A program made the translations under genes and the position numbers. Shown piece after piece: positions 6,320 through 13,089 of a stretch of DNA of 23,452 nt. The notes under the pieces are model-generated. The model was not told the DNA's origin and searched no databases. It was given only the letters and a program-made list of their open reading frames with translations. Position 1 is the first letter of the stretch, and each line of letters begins with the position of its first letter. The stretch is from Sutterella sp. (GTDB lineage: Bacteria > Pseudomonadota > Gammaproteobacteria > Burkholderiales > Burkholderiaceae_F). The stretch is taken from positions 1 to 23,452 of the forward strand of contig DYCH01000072.1 in NCBI GenBank assembly GCA_019418235.1, given 5' to 3'.

Positions 6320-6859
6320 ATGTCTCGTTTCCAAACTCTCTACCGTGAAGCCATTGTTGCCGAACTCACCAAGAAGTTCGGTTACAAGACCACGATGCAA
6401 GTTCCTCGTATCACGAAGATCACGTTGAACATGGGTATCGGCGAAGCGGTTAACGATAAGAAGCTGATCGACAACGCTGTTGCTGATCTCACGAAGATTG
6501 CTGGTCAAAAGCCGGTTGTTACCAAGACCCGTAAGGCTATCGCTAACTTTAAGATTCGCGAAAACATGCCCATCGGTTGTATGGTGACCTTGCGTGGCGA
6601 ACGCATGTACGATTTCTTGGACCGCTTGGTTACGATCGCTTTCCCGCGAGTTCGTGACTTCCGTGGTGTTTCTGGTCGCTCTTTCGACGGCCGTGGCAAC
6701 TACAACATCGGTCTTAAAGAACAAATCATCTTCCCCGAAATCGAATACGATAAGATCGATAAGATCCGTGGGATGAATATTTCTATCACGACGACTGCGA
6801 AAACCGACGAAGAAGCTAAGGCTCTCCTCGCTGCTTTCCGCTTTCCGTTCCGCAATTAA
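6320..6859 (+). CDS. rplE: 50S ribosomal protein L5
   Basis: The 179-residue product matches the usual length. Conserved parts are KITLNMGIGEAVNDKKLID, the GQKPVVTKTRKAIANFKIRE segment and FRGVSGRSFDGRGNYNIGLK, followed by the C-terminal motif FPEIEYDKIDKIRGMNI. L5 binds 5S rRNA together with L18 and forms bridge B1b with S13. The gene is preceded by GAGGG (6304-6308). It is followed after 12 bases by rpsN. Confidence 0.98.
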   Translation: MSRFQTLYREAIVAELTKKFGYKTTMQVPRITKITLNMGIGEAVNDKKLIDNAVADLTKIAGQKPVVTKTRKAIANFKIRENMPIGCMVTLRGERMYDFLDRLVTIAFPRVRDFRGVSGRSFDGRGNYNIGLKEQIIFPEIEYDKIDKIRGMNISITTTAKTDEEAKALLAAFRFPFRN

Positions 6860-6871
6860 TCGAGGTGTGAA

Positions 6872-7177
6872 TTGGCTAAACTCGCACTGATTAACCGTGA
6901 CTTGAAGCGTGCCGCTACGGTCGCCAAGTTCGCAGAAAAGCGCGCTGCCTTGAAGGCAGTTATCAACGATGCTTCTGCTTCTTTCGAAGAAAAGATGGAA
7001 GCTCGTCAACAATTACAATTGTTGCCCCGTGACGCAAGCCCCTGCCGTATGCGTAACCGCTGCGGTTTGACGGGTCGTCCCCGTGGCACGTTCCGCAAAT
7101 TCGGCTTAGCTCGCGGTAAGATCCGTGAAGCCGCAATGCGCGGTGATATTCCTGGCCTCATCAAGGCTAGCTGGTAA
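6872..7177 (+). CDS. rpsN: 30S ribosomal protein S14 (zinc-independent form), TTG start
   Basis: The 101-residue product has the long form of S14 found in most proteobacteria. It lacks the CxxC...CxxC zinc ribbon of the short form and has SPCRMRNRCGLTGRPRGTFR instead. The N-terminus MAKLALINRDLKRAA is canonical and is reached only if translation starts at TTG 6872. No in-frame ATG or GTG exists between the upstream in-frame TAA (6857) and this codon. A strong GAGGTG (6862-6867) is correctly placed. A TTG start is unusual for a highly expressed ribosomal protein and may tune its synthesis. Confidence 0.96.
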   Translation: MAKLALINRDLKRAATVAKFAEKRAALKAVINDASASFEEKMEARQQLQLLPRDASPCRMRNRCGLTGRPRGTFRKFGLARGKIREAAMRGDIPGLIKASW

Positions 7178-7191
7178 GCGAGGAGATTATC

Positions 7192-7587
7192 ATGAGCATG
7201 AGTGATCCGATCGCCGATATGTTGACCCGTATTCGTAACGGTCAAACTGTCGACAAGACGGAAGTGGTTATGCCCTCCTCCAAGCTGAAGGTGGCTATCG
7301 CCCAAGTCTTGAAGGATGAAGGATACATTGATGGTTTTACGGTTGTTGCTAACAACGGTAAGACTGAATTACACGTTGGTTTGAAGTATTACGCTGGTCG
7401 CCCCGTTATCGAACGCCTTGAACGCGTTTCTCGTCCGGGCCTCCGTGTTTACAAGAACCACCAAACGATTCCGCAAGTGATGAATGGCTTGGGTGTTGCG
7501 ATCGTTTCTACGCCGAAGGGTGTGATGACCGATCGTAAGGCTCGTGAAGCTGGCATCGGTGGCGAAGTCATTTGCTACGTGGCCTAA
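7192..7587 (+). CDS. rpsH: 30S ribosomal protein S8
   Basis: The 131-residue product begins MSMSDPIADMLTRIRNGQTV and ends GIGGEVICYVA, both diagnostic of S8. The C-terminal RNA-binding region STPKGVMTDRKAREAGIGGE is intact. S8 binds helix 21 of 16S rRNA and in E. coli is the repressor of the spc operon. A second ATG (7198) lies two codons in, but the first has the better placed AGGAG (7181-7185). Confidence 0.98.
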   Translation: MSMSDPIADMLTRIRNGQTVDKTEVVMPSSKLKVAIAQVLKDEGYIDGFTVVANNGKTELHVGLKYYAGRPVIERLERVSRPGLRVYKNHQTIPQVMNGLGVAIVSTPKGVMTDRKAREAGIGGEVICYVA

Positions 7588-7606
7588 TAAGCGAGGAGGA
7601 TAGAAA

Positions 7607-8140
7607 ATGTCGCGAATCGCTAAGAACCCGGTGATCATTGCTAAGGGCGTCGAATGCAAGATGACGGCCGATACGATCACGATGAAGGGTCCGAAGGGCG
7701 AATTGAGCTTGAAGCTCAACGCCTTGGTGGCTATCAAGCAAGACGGTGATCATTTGCACTTTGAAGCTGTTGACAGCAGCCGTGAAGCAAACGCTGCTTC
7801 CGGTACGATGCGTGCATTGATCAACGACATGAACGTGGGTGTCAGCGTTGGCTTCGAAAAGAAGTTGACTTTGATTGGCGTGGGCTTCCGTGCTCAAGCC
7901 AGTGGTGACACGTTGAATTTGTCGCTTGGCTTCTCTCATCCTGTCGTGCACAAGATGCCGGCTGGTGTGAAGGCTGAAACCCCGAGTCAAACGGAAATCG
8001 TGATCAAGGGCGCTGACAAGCAAAAAGTGGGTCAAACCGCTGCTGTCATTCGTGGCTATCGTCCGCCGGAACCCTACAAGGGCAAGGGCGTTCGTTATGC
8101 TGACGAACACGTCGTGATCAAGGAAACGAAGAAGAAGTAA
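7607..8140 (+). CDS. rplF: 50S ribosomal protein L6
   Basis: The 177-residue product starts MSRIAKNPVIIAKGVECKM and has the two repeated alpha/beta domains of L6, with the C-terminal signature GQTAAVIRGYRPPEPYKGKG and ending YADEHVVIKETKKK. L6 binds near the sarcin-ricin loop and the GTPase centre. A strong GAGGAGG (7594-7600) precedes the ATG. Order rpsH-rplF-rplR is standard. Confidence 0.98.
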   Translation: MSRIAKNPVIIAKGVECKMTADTITMKGPKGELSLKLNALVAIKQDGDHLHFEAVDSSREANAASGTMRALINDMNVGVSVGFEKKLTLIGVGFRAQASGDTLNLSLGFSHPVVHKMPAGVKAETPSQTEIVIKGADKQKVGQTAAVIRGYRPPEPYKGKGVRYADEHVVIKETKKK

Positions 8141-8157
8141 TCGGGGCGGAGACTGAA

Positions 8158-8526
8158 ATGATCGATAAGAAAGAAAGTCGTCTGCGTCGTGCACGTGCTA
8201 CGCGTGCTCGTATTAAGATGCAAAAGATGGACCGCTTGACGGTTTATCGTACGAACTTGCACATCTACGCCAGCATTATCAGCGCTGACGGTGGTCGCGT
8301 CTTGGTTTCGGCCTCGACTGTTGAACCCGAAGTTCGCGCTCAATTGGCAAACGAACAAGGTCGTGGTGGCAACGTTAATGCCGCTAAGTTGATTGGTACG
8401 CGTTTGGCTGAAAAGGCTAAGGCCGCCGGCATCGAAACGTGTGCATTTGACCGTTCTGGTTACCGTTTTCATGGCCGCATCGCTGCGTTGGCTCAAGCCG
8501 CGCGTGAAGCTGGCTTGAAGTTCTAA
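8158..8526 (+). CDS. rplR: 50S ribosomal protein L18
   Basis: The 122-residue product shows the basic N-terminus (MIDKKESRLRRARATRARIK), LTVYRTNLHIYASII and the C-terminal AFDRSGYRFHGRIAALAQAA motif of L18. With L5 and L25 it binds 5S rRNA in the central protuberance. GGAG precedes the ATG. rpsE follows after 9 bases. Confidence 0.97.
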   Translation: MIDKKESRLRRARATRARIKMQKMDRLTVYRTNLHIYASIISADGGRVLVSASTVEPEVRAQLANEQGRGGNVNAAKLIGTRLAEKAKAAGIETCAFDRSGYRFHGRIAALAQAAREAGLKF

Positions 8527-8535
8527 GAGGGACTT

Positions 8536-9057
8536 ATGGCTAAGGCTCAAGGAAAGAATGCGGCTGTCGACGCTATCGACGACGGCATGCGTGAAAATAT
8601 GATTGCGGTTAACCGCGTTACCAAGGTTGTTAAGGGTGGCCGCATTATGGCTTTCGCCGCTCTTACGGTGGTTGGTGACGGCGACGGCCGCATTGGCATG
8701 GGTACGGGTAAGAGCCGTGAAGTTCCTGCTGCTGTTCAAAAGGCTATGGAACGTGCTCGTCACAGCATGGAAAAGATTCCGCTCAACAACGGAACGATTT
8801 ACCACGCTGTTGAAGGTCATCACGGTGCTGCTCGCGTTATGTTGCTTCCGGCTTCGGAAGGTACCGGTATCATCGCTGGTGGTCCGATGCGTGCTGTGTT
8901 TGACGCAATGGGCGTTCGCAATATCGTGGCTAAGGCTCACGGTTCTACGAATCCCTACAACATGGTTCGTGCAACGTTGAACGCCCTCGAATCCCTTCGT
9001 TCTCCGGCTGAAATTGCTGCCAAGCGCGGTAAGACGGTCGAAGAAATTTTGGGTTAA
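8536..9057 (+). CDS. rpsE: 30S ribosomal protein S5
   Basis: The 173-residue product contains the double-stranded RNA-binding-like N-terminal domain (VNRVTKVVKGGRIMAFAALT) with the loop around VVGDGDGRIGMGTGKSREVP, and the C-terminal domain ASEGTGIIAGGPMRAVFDAMG. S5 contributes to decoding accuracy (ram and spectinomycin-resistance sites in E. coli) and to the mRNA entry tunnel with S3 and S4. GAGGG (8527-8531) precedes the ATG. Confidence 0.98.
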   Translation: MAKAQGKNAAVDAIDDGMRENMIAVNRVTKVVKGGRIMAFAALTVVGDGDGRIGMGTGKSREVPAAVQKAMERARHSMEKIPLNNGTIYHAVEGHHGAARVMLLPASEGTGIIAGGPMRAVFDAMGVRNIVAKAHGSTNPYNMVRATLNALESLRSPAEIAAKRGKTVEEILG

Positions 9058-9075
9058 TCCCGGGAGAGTATCGAG

Positions 9076-9255
9076 ATGGCAAAGAAGACCATTAAAGTTA
9101 CGTTGGTGAAGAGCCCGATCGGCACGAATGCTGATCACCGCGCTACGTTGCGTGGCTTAGGCTTGTCCAAGATCAATCAAACGCGTGAACTCGAAGACAC
9201 GCCGGCCGTTCGTGGCATGATCACCAAGGTTGCGTACTTAGTGCGTGCCGAGTAA
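9076..9255 (+). CDS. rpmD: 50S ribosomal protein L30
   Basis: A 59-codon reading frame starting at ATG 9076 after GGGAG (9062-9066) encodes MAKKTIKVTLVKSPIGTN, then HRATLRGLGLSKINQTREL, then DTPAVRGMITKVAYLVRAE. This is a complete L30, which is about 58-60 residues in proteobacteria. It lies between rpsE and rplO, its fixed place in the spc operon. L30 is a small non-essential large-subunit protein near the GTPase-associated region. Confidence 0.97.
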   Translation: MAKKTIKVTLVKSPIGTNADHRATLRGLGLSKINQTRELEDTPAVRGMITKVAYLVRAE

Positions 9256-9267
9256 TAGGGGTAGATG

Positions 9268-9702
9268 ATGCAATTAAATACTTTGCAACCTGCAGAGGGT
9301 TCTAAGAGCGCTCGTCACCGCGTCGGTCGCGGTGTTGGTTCCGGCTGGGGTAAGACCGCAGGCCGTGGCCACAAGGGCCAAAAGTCTCGCGCTGGTGGTT
9401 TCCACAAGGTTGGTTTCGAAGGCGGTCAAATGCCGCTCCATCGTCGCCTTCCGAAGCGCGGCTTCACGTCTTTGACGCGTCGCTTCTGTGAAGAAGTTCG
9501 TTTGAACGAACTCCAAGGCTTGTCTGTGGAAGAAATCGATTTGGACGTTTTAAAGAGCGCCAATATCGTCTCTCCGCTCGCTATGTCCGCTCGCGTGATT
9601 CTTTCGGGTGAAATCTCCCGCAAGATCGTGTTGCGCGGTGTGCGTGCTACCAAGGGTGCCAAGGCTGCTATCGAAGCTGCCGGTGGCTCTGTGGAAGAGT
9701 AA
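9268..9702 (+). CDS. rplO: 50S ribosomal protein L15
   Basis: The product has 144 residues when read from the second of two adjacent ATG codons (9268), exactly the E. coli length, and begins MQLNTLQPAEGSKSARHRVG. The first ATG (9265) is only three bases from AGGGG (9257-9261), so 9268 is better spaced. The glycine- and basic-rich N-terminal extension (GRGVGSGWGKTAGRGHKGQK) that threads into 23S rRNA and the C-terminal globular domain are both complete. L15 is a late-assembly protein. secY follows. Confidence 0.97.
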   Translation: MQLNTLQPAEGSKSARHRVGRGVGSGWGKTAGRGHKGQKSRAGGFHKVGFEGGQMPLHRRLPKRGFTSLTRRFCEEVRLNELQGLSVEEIDLDVLKSANIVSPLAMSARVILSGEISRKIVLRGVRATKGAKAAIEAAGGSVEE

Positions 9703-9724
9703 TTAGCGTATTAGGAGGAACAAC

Positions 9725-11053
9725 GTGGCGACTAGCCCTAGTTCCAACCAAGCAAGCGGCAGTAAGTACGGCGACCTCAAACGTCGCATTATCTTCCTGT
9801 TGCTTGCCTTAGTCGTATACCGCATCGGCGCTCATGTGCCGGTGCCCGGTATCGACCCCGAGATGTTGACCAAGCTCTTTAATGAGCAACAAGGTGGCAT
9901 CCTCGGTCTTTTTAATATGTTCTCTGGGGGCGCTTTATCGCGCTTCTCAGTGTTTGCGTTAGGGATCATGCCGTACATCTCTGCATCCATTATTATGCAG
10001 ATGTTGTCCTACGTGCTTCCTTCGCTTGAAAGCTTGCGTAAAGAAGGCGAAGCTGGACGTCGTAAGATCACTCAATACACGCGCTACGGCACGTTGGCAT
10101 TGGGGATTTTCCAAGCGTTTGGTATCGCTGTCGCACTCGAAAGCCAACCTGGCCTCGTTTTGAATCCTGGTTTTATGTTCCAATTCACGACGATCGTCTC
10201 CTTGGTAACGGGTACGATGTTCTTAATGTGGCTCGGTGAACAAATCACCGAACGCGGTTTGGGTAACGGTATCTCGATTATCATTTTCGCTGGTATCGTT
10301 GCGGGTTTGCCTGCAGCTGTCTCTGGTTTATTCCAATTGGTCAGCTCTGGTGCTATCAGCCCCTTATCTGCCATTTTCGTGATCGCCATTGTCGCTGTCG
10401 TGACGGCCTTCGTGGTCTTTATCGAACGCGGTCAACGTCGTATCACTGTGAACTATGCAAAGCGTCAAGTGGGTAACCGCTTCTACGGTGGTCAAACCTC
10501 TTACTTGCCGCTCAAGATGAACATGTCGGGTGTTATTCCTCCGATTTTTGCTTCATCCTTGATTTTGTTCCCGGCTACGTTAGCCGGCTGGTTCACCTCG
10601 GGTGACTCAACCCGTTGGATCCGTGATTTGGCTGCTGCCTTGTCTCCGGGTCAACCGCTTTACACGTTGCTTTATGCTGCGTTGATTGTGTTCTTTGCTT
10701 ACTTCTATACGGCATTGGTTTTCAATCCGAAGGAAACGGCAGAGAACTTGAAAAAGAGTGGTGCGTTCGTCCCTGGAATTCGCCCCGGCGAACAAACGTC
10801 TCGCTACATCGATAAGGTGTTATTGCGTTTGACGCTTGGTGGTGCGATTTACTTGACGTTCGTTTGTTTGGTTCCTGAATTTTTGAACATTCGTTTCAAT
10901 GTCCCGTTCTATTTTGGCGGTACGTCATTATTGATCGTGGTGGTTGTGACGATGGACTTCATGAGCCAAGTGCAAGCGTACATGATGTCGCAACAATATG
11001 AGAATTTGCTCAAGAAGACAAACTTCAAGGGCTTTGGTCCGACGGGTATTTAA
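9725..11053 (+). CDS. secY: Protein translocase subunit SecY
   Basis: The 442-residue product is the central pore subunit of the SecYEG channel in the inner membrane. Hydrophobic stretches are consistent with ten transmembrane helices, from about 22-40 (IIFLLLALVVYRIGAHVPV) to about 395-415. Family motifs include GIMPYISASIIMQMLSYVLP, the lateral-gate region GERGLGNG-like sequence ITERGLGNGISIIIFAGIVA, and the cytosolic loop PKETAENLKKSGAFVPGIRP that contacts SecA and ribosomes. The start is GTG at 9725, with a perfect AGGAGG (9713-9718). It is the last gene of the spc unit and is followed by a terminator. Confidence 0.98.
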   Translation: MATSPSSNQASGSKYGDLKRRIIFLLLALVVYRIGAHVPVPGIDPEMLTKLFNEQQGGILGLFNMFSGGALSRFSVFALGIMPYISASIIMQMLSYVLPSLESLRKEGEAGRRKITQYTRYGTLALGIFQAFGIAVALESQPGLVLNPGFMFQFTTIVSLVTGTMFLMWLGEQITERGLGNGISIIIFAGIVAGLPAAVSGLFQLVSSGAISPLSAIFVIAIVAVVTAFVVFIERGQRRITVNYAKRQVGNRFYGGQTSYLPLKMNMSGVIPPIFASSLILFPATLAGWFTSGDSTRWIRDLAAALSPGQPLYTLLYAALIVFFAYFYTALVFNPKETAENLKKSGAFVPGIRPGEQTSRYIDKVLLRLTLGGAIYLTFVCLVPEFLNIRFNVPFYFGGTSLLIVVVVTMDFMSQVQAYMMSQQYENLLKKTNFKGFGPTGI

Positions 11054-11076
11054 TCCGTTAGATTGAAAAACAAATC

Positions 11077-11110
11077 GTCCTCTTGGGGCCACACTTCAGG
11101 CCTCAAGGAC
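11077..11110 (+). other. Stem-loop after secY
   Basis: GTCC plus TTGGGGCC (11077-11090, with a two-base bulge TC) pairs with GGCCTCAAGGAC (11099-11110) through 12 base pairs including one G-U, with an 8-base loop. No T-run follows, so it is not an intrinsic terminator alone. It may protect the secY mRNA 3' end or assist the terminator immediately downstream. Confidence 0.55.
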
Positions 11111-11114
11111 ACGC

Positions 11115-11156
11115 AAAAGTGTGAATGTGGAGTTTCTCCACTTCACATTTTTGTCT
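11115..11156 (+). terminator. Intrinsic terminator of the spc cluster
   Basis: A long hairpin forms from AAAA-TGTGAA-GTGGAG (11115-11134, with single bulged G and T) and CTCCAC-TTCACA-TTTT (11137-11152), closed by a short loop, with a run of five T at 11148-11152. Further T-rich sequence follows. It lies about 60 bases after the secY stop and separates the spc cluster from the alpha promoter. Confidence 0.75.
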
Positions 11157-11196
11157 CGGTTTTGTGTTCAATGATGCACTACGTTGTTGAAAAAAC

Positions 11197-11225
11197 TTGC
11201 CGAGTCAGGAAAAAGGGTGTACTAT
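11197..11225 (+). promoter_or_regulatory. Promoter for rpmJ (alpha cluster)
   Basis: The -35 is TTGCCG (11197-11202), the spacer 17 bp and the -10 TACTAT (11220-11225). The -35 follows the local CTTGCnn pattern. TCAGGA (11205-11210) in the spacer and TCCTGA (11225-11230), which begins with the last base of the -10, are perfect inverted repeats flanking the -10. Transcription would begin near 11232. Confidence 0.6.
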
Positions 11226-11231
11226 CCTGAA

Positions 11232-11283
11232 CTTCCTGTCGTGTGGACAGCATAATCCGTGACTAACACGGTTGGAGAAAACA
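11232..11283 (+). promoter_or_regulatory. Short leader with two hairpins before rpmJ
   Basis: CTGTC-GTGTG-GACAG (11236-11250) and CCGTG-ACTAA-CACGG (11257-11271) are two simple five-base-pair hairpins. The second ends just before the GGAG ribosome-binding site (11274-11277). In E. coli S4 represses the alpha operon by binding a pseudoknot at the equivalent place. Whether these hairpins do the same is not visible. Confidence 0.4.
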
Positions 11284-11397
11284 ATGAAGGTTAACGCTTC
11301 GGTCAAAAAAATGTGCCGCAAGTGCAAGATCATTAAGCGCAAGGGCGTTGTTCGTGTGATCTGCGCTGATCCGCGTCACAAACAGCGTCAAGGCTAA
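11284..11397 (+). CDS. rpmJ: 50S ribosomal protein L36
   Basis: A 37-codon frame from ATG 11284 encodes MKVNASVKKMCRKCKIIKRK and then GVVRVICADPRHKQRQG. Cys11, Cys14, Cys27 and His32 form the zinc ribbon of the C+ version of L36. L36 helps organise the interface of 23S domains II, V and VI. The ribosome-binding site is GGAG at 11274-11277. In many Burkholderiales infA lies just before rpmJ, but here only a terminator, promoter and leader occupy that space. Confidence 0.96.
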   Translation: MKVNASVKKMCRKCKIIKRKGVVRVICADPRHKQRQG

Positions 11398-11408
11398 AGA
11401 GGTAAAAG

Positions 11409-11774
11409 ATGGCTCGTATTGCCGGTATTAATATTCCGCCGAACCAACACGCCGAAATCGGTTTGACTGCCATTTATGGCATCGGCCGTTCTCGCGCTCG
11501 CGATATTCTCGCTGAAGTTGGCGTGGAATACACCAAGAAAATTAAAGATCTCACCGACGCCGAACTCGAACGAATTCGTGATGCGATCGCTAAGTACACC
11601 GTTGAAGGTGACTTGCGTCGCGAAGTTCAACTCTCGATTAAGCGCCTTATCGACTTAGGCACTTATCGTGGTATGCGTCATCGTCGCGGCTTGCCCGTCC
11701 GTGGTCAACGTACTCGTACGAATGCTCGTACGCGTAAGGGCCCGAAGAAGGCTGGCGTCGCACTTAAGAAGTAA
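11409..11774 (+). CDS. rpsM: 30S ribosomal protein S13
   Basis: The 121-residue product starts MARIAGINIPPNQHAEIGLT, with IYGIGRSRARDIL (helix-hairpin-helix-like) and the basic tail RHRRGLPVRGQRTRTNARTR that contacts P-site tRNA. S13 lies in the 30S head and forms bridges B1a and B1b. GAGG (11399-11402) precedes the ATG. rpmJ-rpsM-rpsK-rpsD-rpoA-rplQ is the standard alpha-operon order. Confidence 0.98.
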   Translation: MARIAGINIPPNQHAEIGLTAIYGIGRSRARDILAEVGVEYTKKIKDLTDAELERIRDAIAKYTVEGDLRREVQLSIKRLIDLGTYRGMRHRRGLPVRGQRTRTNARTRKGPKKAGVALKK

Positions 11775-11786
11775 TAAAGGATAACA

Positions 11787-12200
11787 ATGGCTGGCAAATC
11801 TCCTAGCAGTCAGCAAGTTGCTCAGCAACGTGCTCGCAAGAAGGTGAAGAAGGTCGTTACGGAAGGTATCGCGCACGTTCACGCTTCCTTCAATAACACG
11901 ATCATTACGATCACCGATCGCCAAGGCAACGCTATCGCTGCGTCGTCTTCTGGCGCCCAAGGTTTCAAGGGCTCTCGTAAGTCCACGCCGTTCGCCGCGC
12001 AAGTCGCCGCCGAACAAGCTGGTCGTCAAGCTCTCGAATATGGTTTAAAGAATGTCGAAGTTCGCATCATGGGTCCCGGCCCCGGCCGTGAATCTAGCGT
12101 GCGTGCGCTCAATGCGCTTGGCATTCGTGTGACGTCGATTCAAGACGTGACCCCCGTTCCTCACAACGGTGTGCGTCCGTCCAAGCGTCGTCGCGTCTAA
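11787..12200 (+). CDS. rpsK: 30S ribosomal protein S11
   Basis: The 137-residue product has the core GIAHVHASFNNTIITITDRQ, GAQGFKGSRKSTPFAAQVAA and the C-terminal VTPVPHNGVRPSKRRRV. S11 lies in the platform near the E site and Shine-Dalgarno helix. The N-terminal basic extension (about 20 residues) is slightly longer than in E. coli S11 (129). AAAGGA (11776-11781) precedes the ATG. A 79-base gap follows, which is wide for this operon. Confidence 0.98.
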   Translation: MAGKSPSSQQVAQQRARKKVKKVVTEGIAHVHASFNNTIITITDRQGNAIAASSSGAQGFKGSRKSTPFAAQVAAEQAGRQALEYGLKNVEVRIMGPGPGRESSVRALNALGIRVTSIQDVTPVPHNGVRPSKRRRV

Positions 12201-12220
12201 TTTTTTCTAATCCCGCGTCC

Positions 12221-12271
12221 GCCTATGAGGATAGGCAGACTGAATGTGACACGTTCACAGGATAAGAGAGG
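12221..12271 (+). promoter_or_regulatory. Two hairpins and ribosome-binding site before rpsD
   Basis: GCCTAT-GAGG-ATAGGC (12221-12236) and TGTGA-CACGT-TCACA (12245-12259) are adjacent perfect hairpins in the rpsK-rpsD gap, followed by the purine-rich AGAGAGG (12265-12271) and the rpsD ATG. Because rpsD encodes S4, which autoregulates in other bacteria, a feedback role is plausible. It is inferred from position only. Confidence 0.45.
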
Positions 12272-12279
12272 CATATTAA

Positions 12280-12915
12280 ATGGCACGATATACCGGTCCC
12301 AAACTCAAGCTCGCGCGCCGCGAGGGTTGTGACCTTAATTTGAAGAGCGCGCGTCGCTCCTTGGCCAGCAAAGTTGGCAAGGGTACCGACACGATCACCA
12401 AACCGGGCCAGCACGGTAAGACTTCCGGTGCTCGTCAGTCGGACTACGCTAACCAATTGCGCGAAAAGCAAAAGGTTAAGCGCATTTATGGCGTTCTCGA
12501 ACGTCAATTCCGTCGTTACTTCGCCGAAGCTGAACGCATGAAGGGCAACACGGGCGAATTGCTCCTTGCATTGCTCGAAAGCCGTTTGGACAACGTTGTT
12601 TACCGCATGGGTTTTGGTTCTACCCGTGCTGAAGCTCGCCAATTGGTGAGCCACTGCGCCATTTTGGTTAACGGTAATAAGGTCAATATTCCTTCCTACC
12701 GTGTCAAGGCCGGTGATGTTATCTCCATTCGAGAAAAGTCCCAAAAGCAAGCTCGTATTTCTGAGTCTTTGGAACTTGCCGCTCAAATCGGTTTCCCGGC
12801 TTGGGTTTCTGTTGACGCTAAGAAGTTTGAAGGCGTCTTCAAGGCTGTTCCGGCACGCGATGAAATCGCTCAAGACATCAACGAGTCTTTGGTTATCGAA
12901 CTTTACTCTCGTTAA
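12280..12915 (+). CDS. rpsD: 30S ribosomal protein S4
   Basis: The 211-residue product begins MARYTGPKLKLARREGCDLN and contains the S4 RNA-binding domain (residues about 98-160, from SRLDNVVYRMGFGSTRAEAR to RVKAGDVISIREKS). The N-terminal zinc ribbon of some S4 proteins is absent; only one Cys (17) is seen there. S4 is a primary assembly protein that binds the 5' domain five-way junction and monitors decoding fidelity with S5. E. coli S4 has 206 residues. The gene uses slightly more CAG codons near its start than neighbouring ribosomal genes. Confidence 0.98.
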   Translation: MARYTGPKLKLARREGCDLNLKSARRSLASKVGKGTDTITKPGQHGKTSGARQSDYANQLREKQKVKRIYGVLERQFRRYFAEAERMKGNTGELLLALLESRLDNVVYRMGFGSTRAEARQLVSHCAILVNGNKVNIPSYRVKAGDVISIREKSQKQARISESLELAAQIGFPAWVSVDAKKFEGVFKAVPARDEIAQDINESLVIELYSR

Positions 12916-12926
12916 TCGGGTTGATG

Positions 12927-12958
12927 AAAGCGATTCGTGTAGTGCGCGAATCGCTTTT
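12927..12958 (+). terminator. Stem-loop after rpsD, possible attenuator
   Basis: AAAGCGATTCG (12927-12937) and CGAATCGCTTT (12947-12957) form a perfect 11-bp stem with a 9-base loop, ending in TTTT (12955-12958) and then AATCC. The T-run is short, so termination would be partial. It is placed to reduce read-through from rpsD into rpoA. Confidence 0.6.
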
Positions 12959-12963
12959 AATCC

Positions 12964-12972
12964 TGATACAAT
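12964..12972 (+). promoter_or_regulatory. Possible extended -10 promoter for rpoA
   Basis: TGATACAAT (12964-12972) has the TGn extension joined to a TACAAT hexamer. No good -35 lies 16-18 bases upstream, so the claim rests on the extended -10. A start near 12979 would leave a 110-nt leader before rpoA. Confidence 0.4.
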
Positions 12973-12976
12973 CTCA

Positions 12977-13010
12977 GTGCGATCGGTCCGTTTTGGGGCA
13001 CCGGTCGCAT
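12977..13010 (+). promoter_or_regulatory. Hairpin in the rpoA leader
   Basis: TGCGATCGGT (12978-12987) and ACCGGTCGCA (13000-13009) pair over ten bases with one G-U, around a 12-base loop, and are followed by TTGTTTCCTTT. It could be a weak attenuator or a protein-binding site. Nothing else recognisable lies between it and the rpoA ribosome-binding site AAGGA (13073-13077). Confidence 0.5.
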
Positions 13011-13089
13011 TGTTTCCTTTAAGCCCCAGACCATCCATCAGCCTTATCGGTGTAACGAGCCGAGGGTATTGAAAGGACAGTCACAAAAA

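Noticed and set aside
8095..9138. 347-codon antisense reading frame opposite rplF-rplR-rpsE-rpmD
   Set aside because: Same codon-bias effect; it has no recognisable domain and the plus-strand genes are unambiguous.
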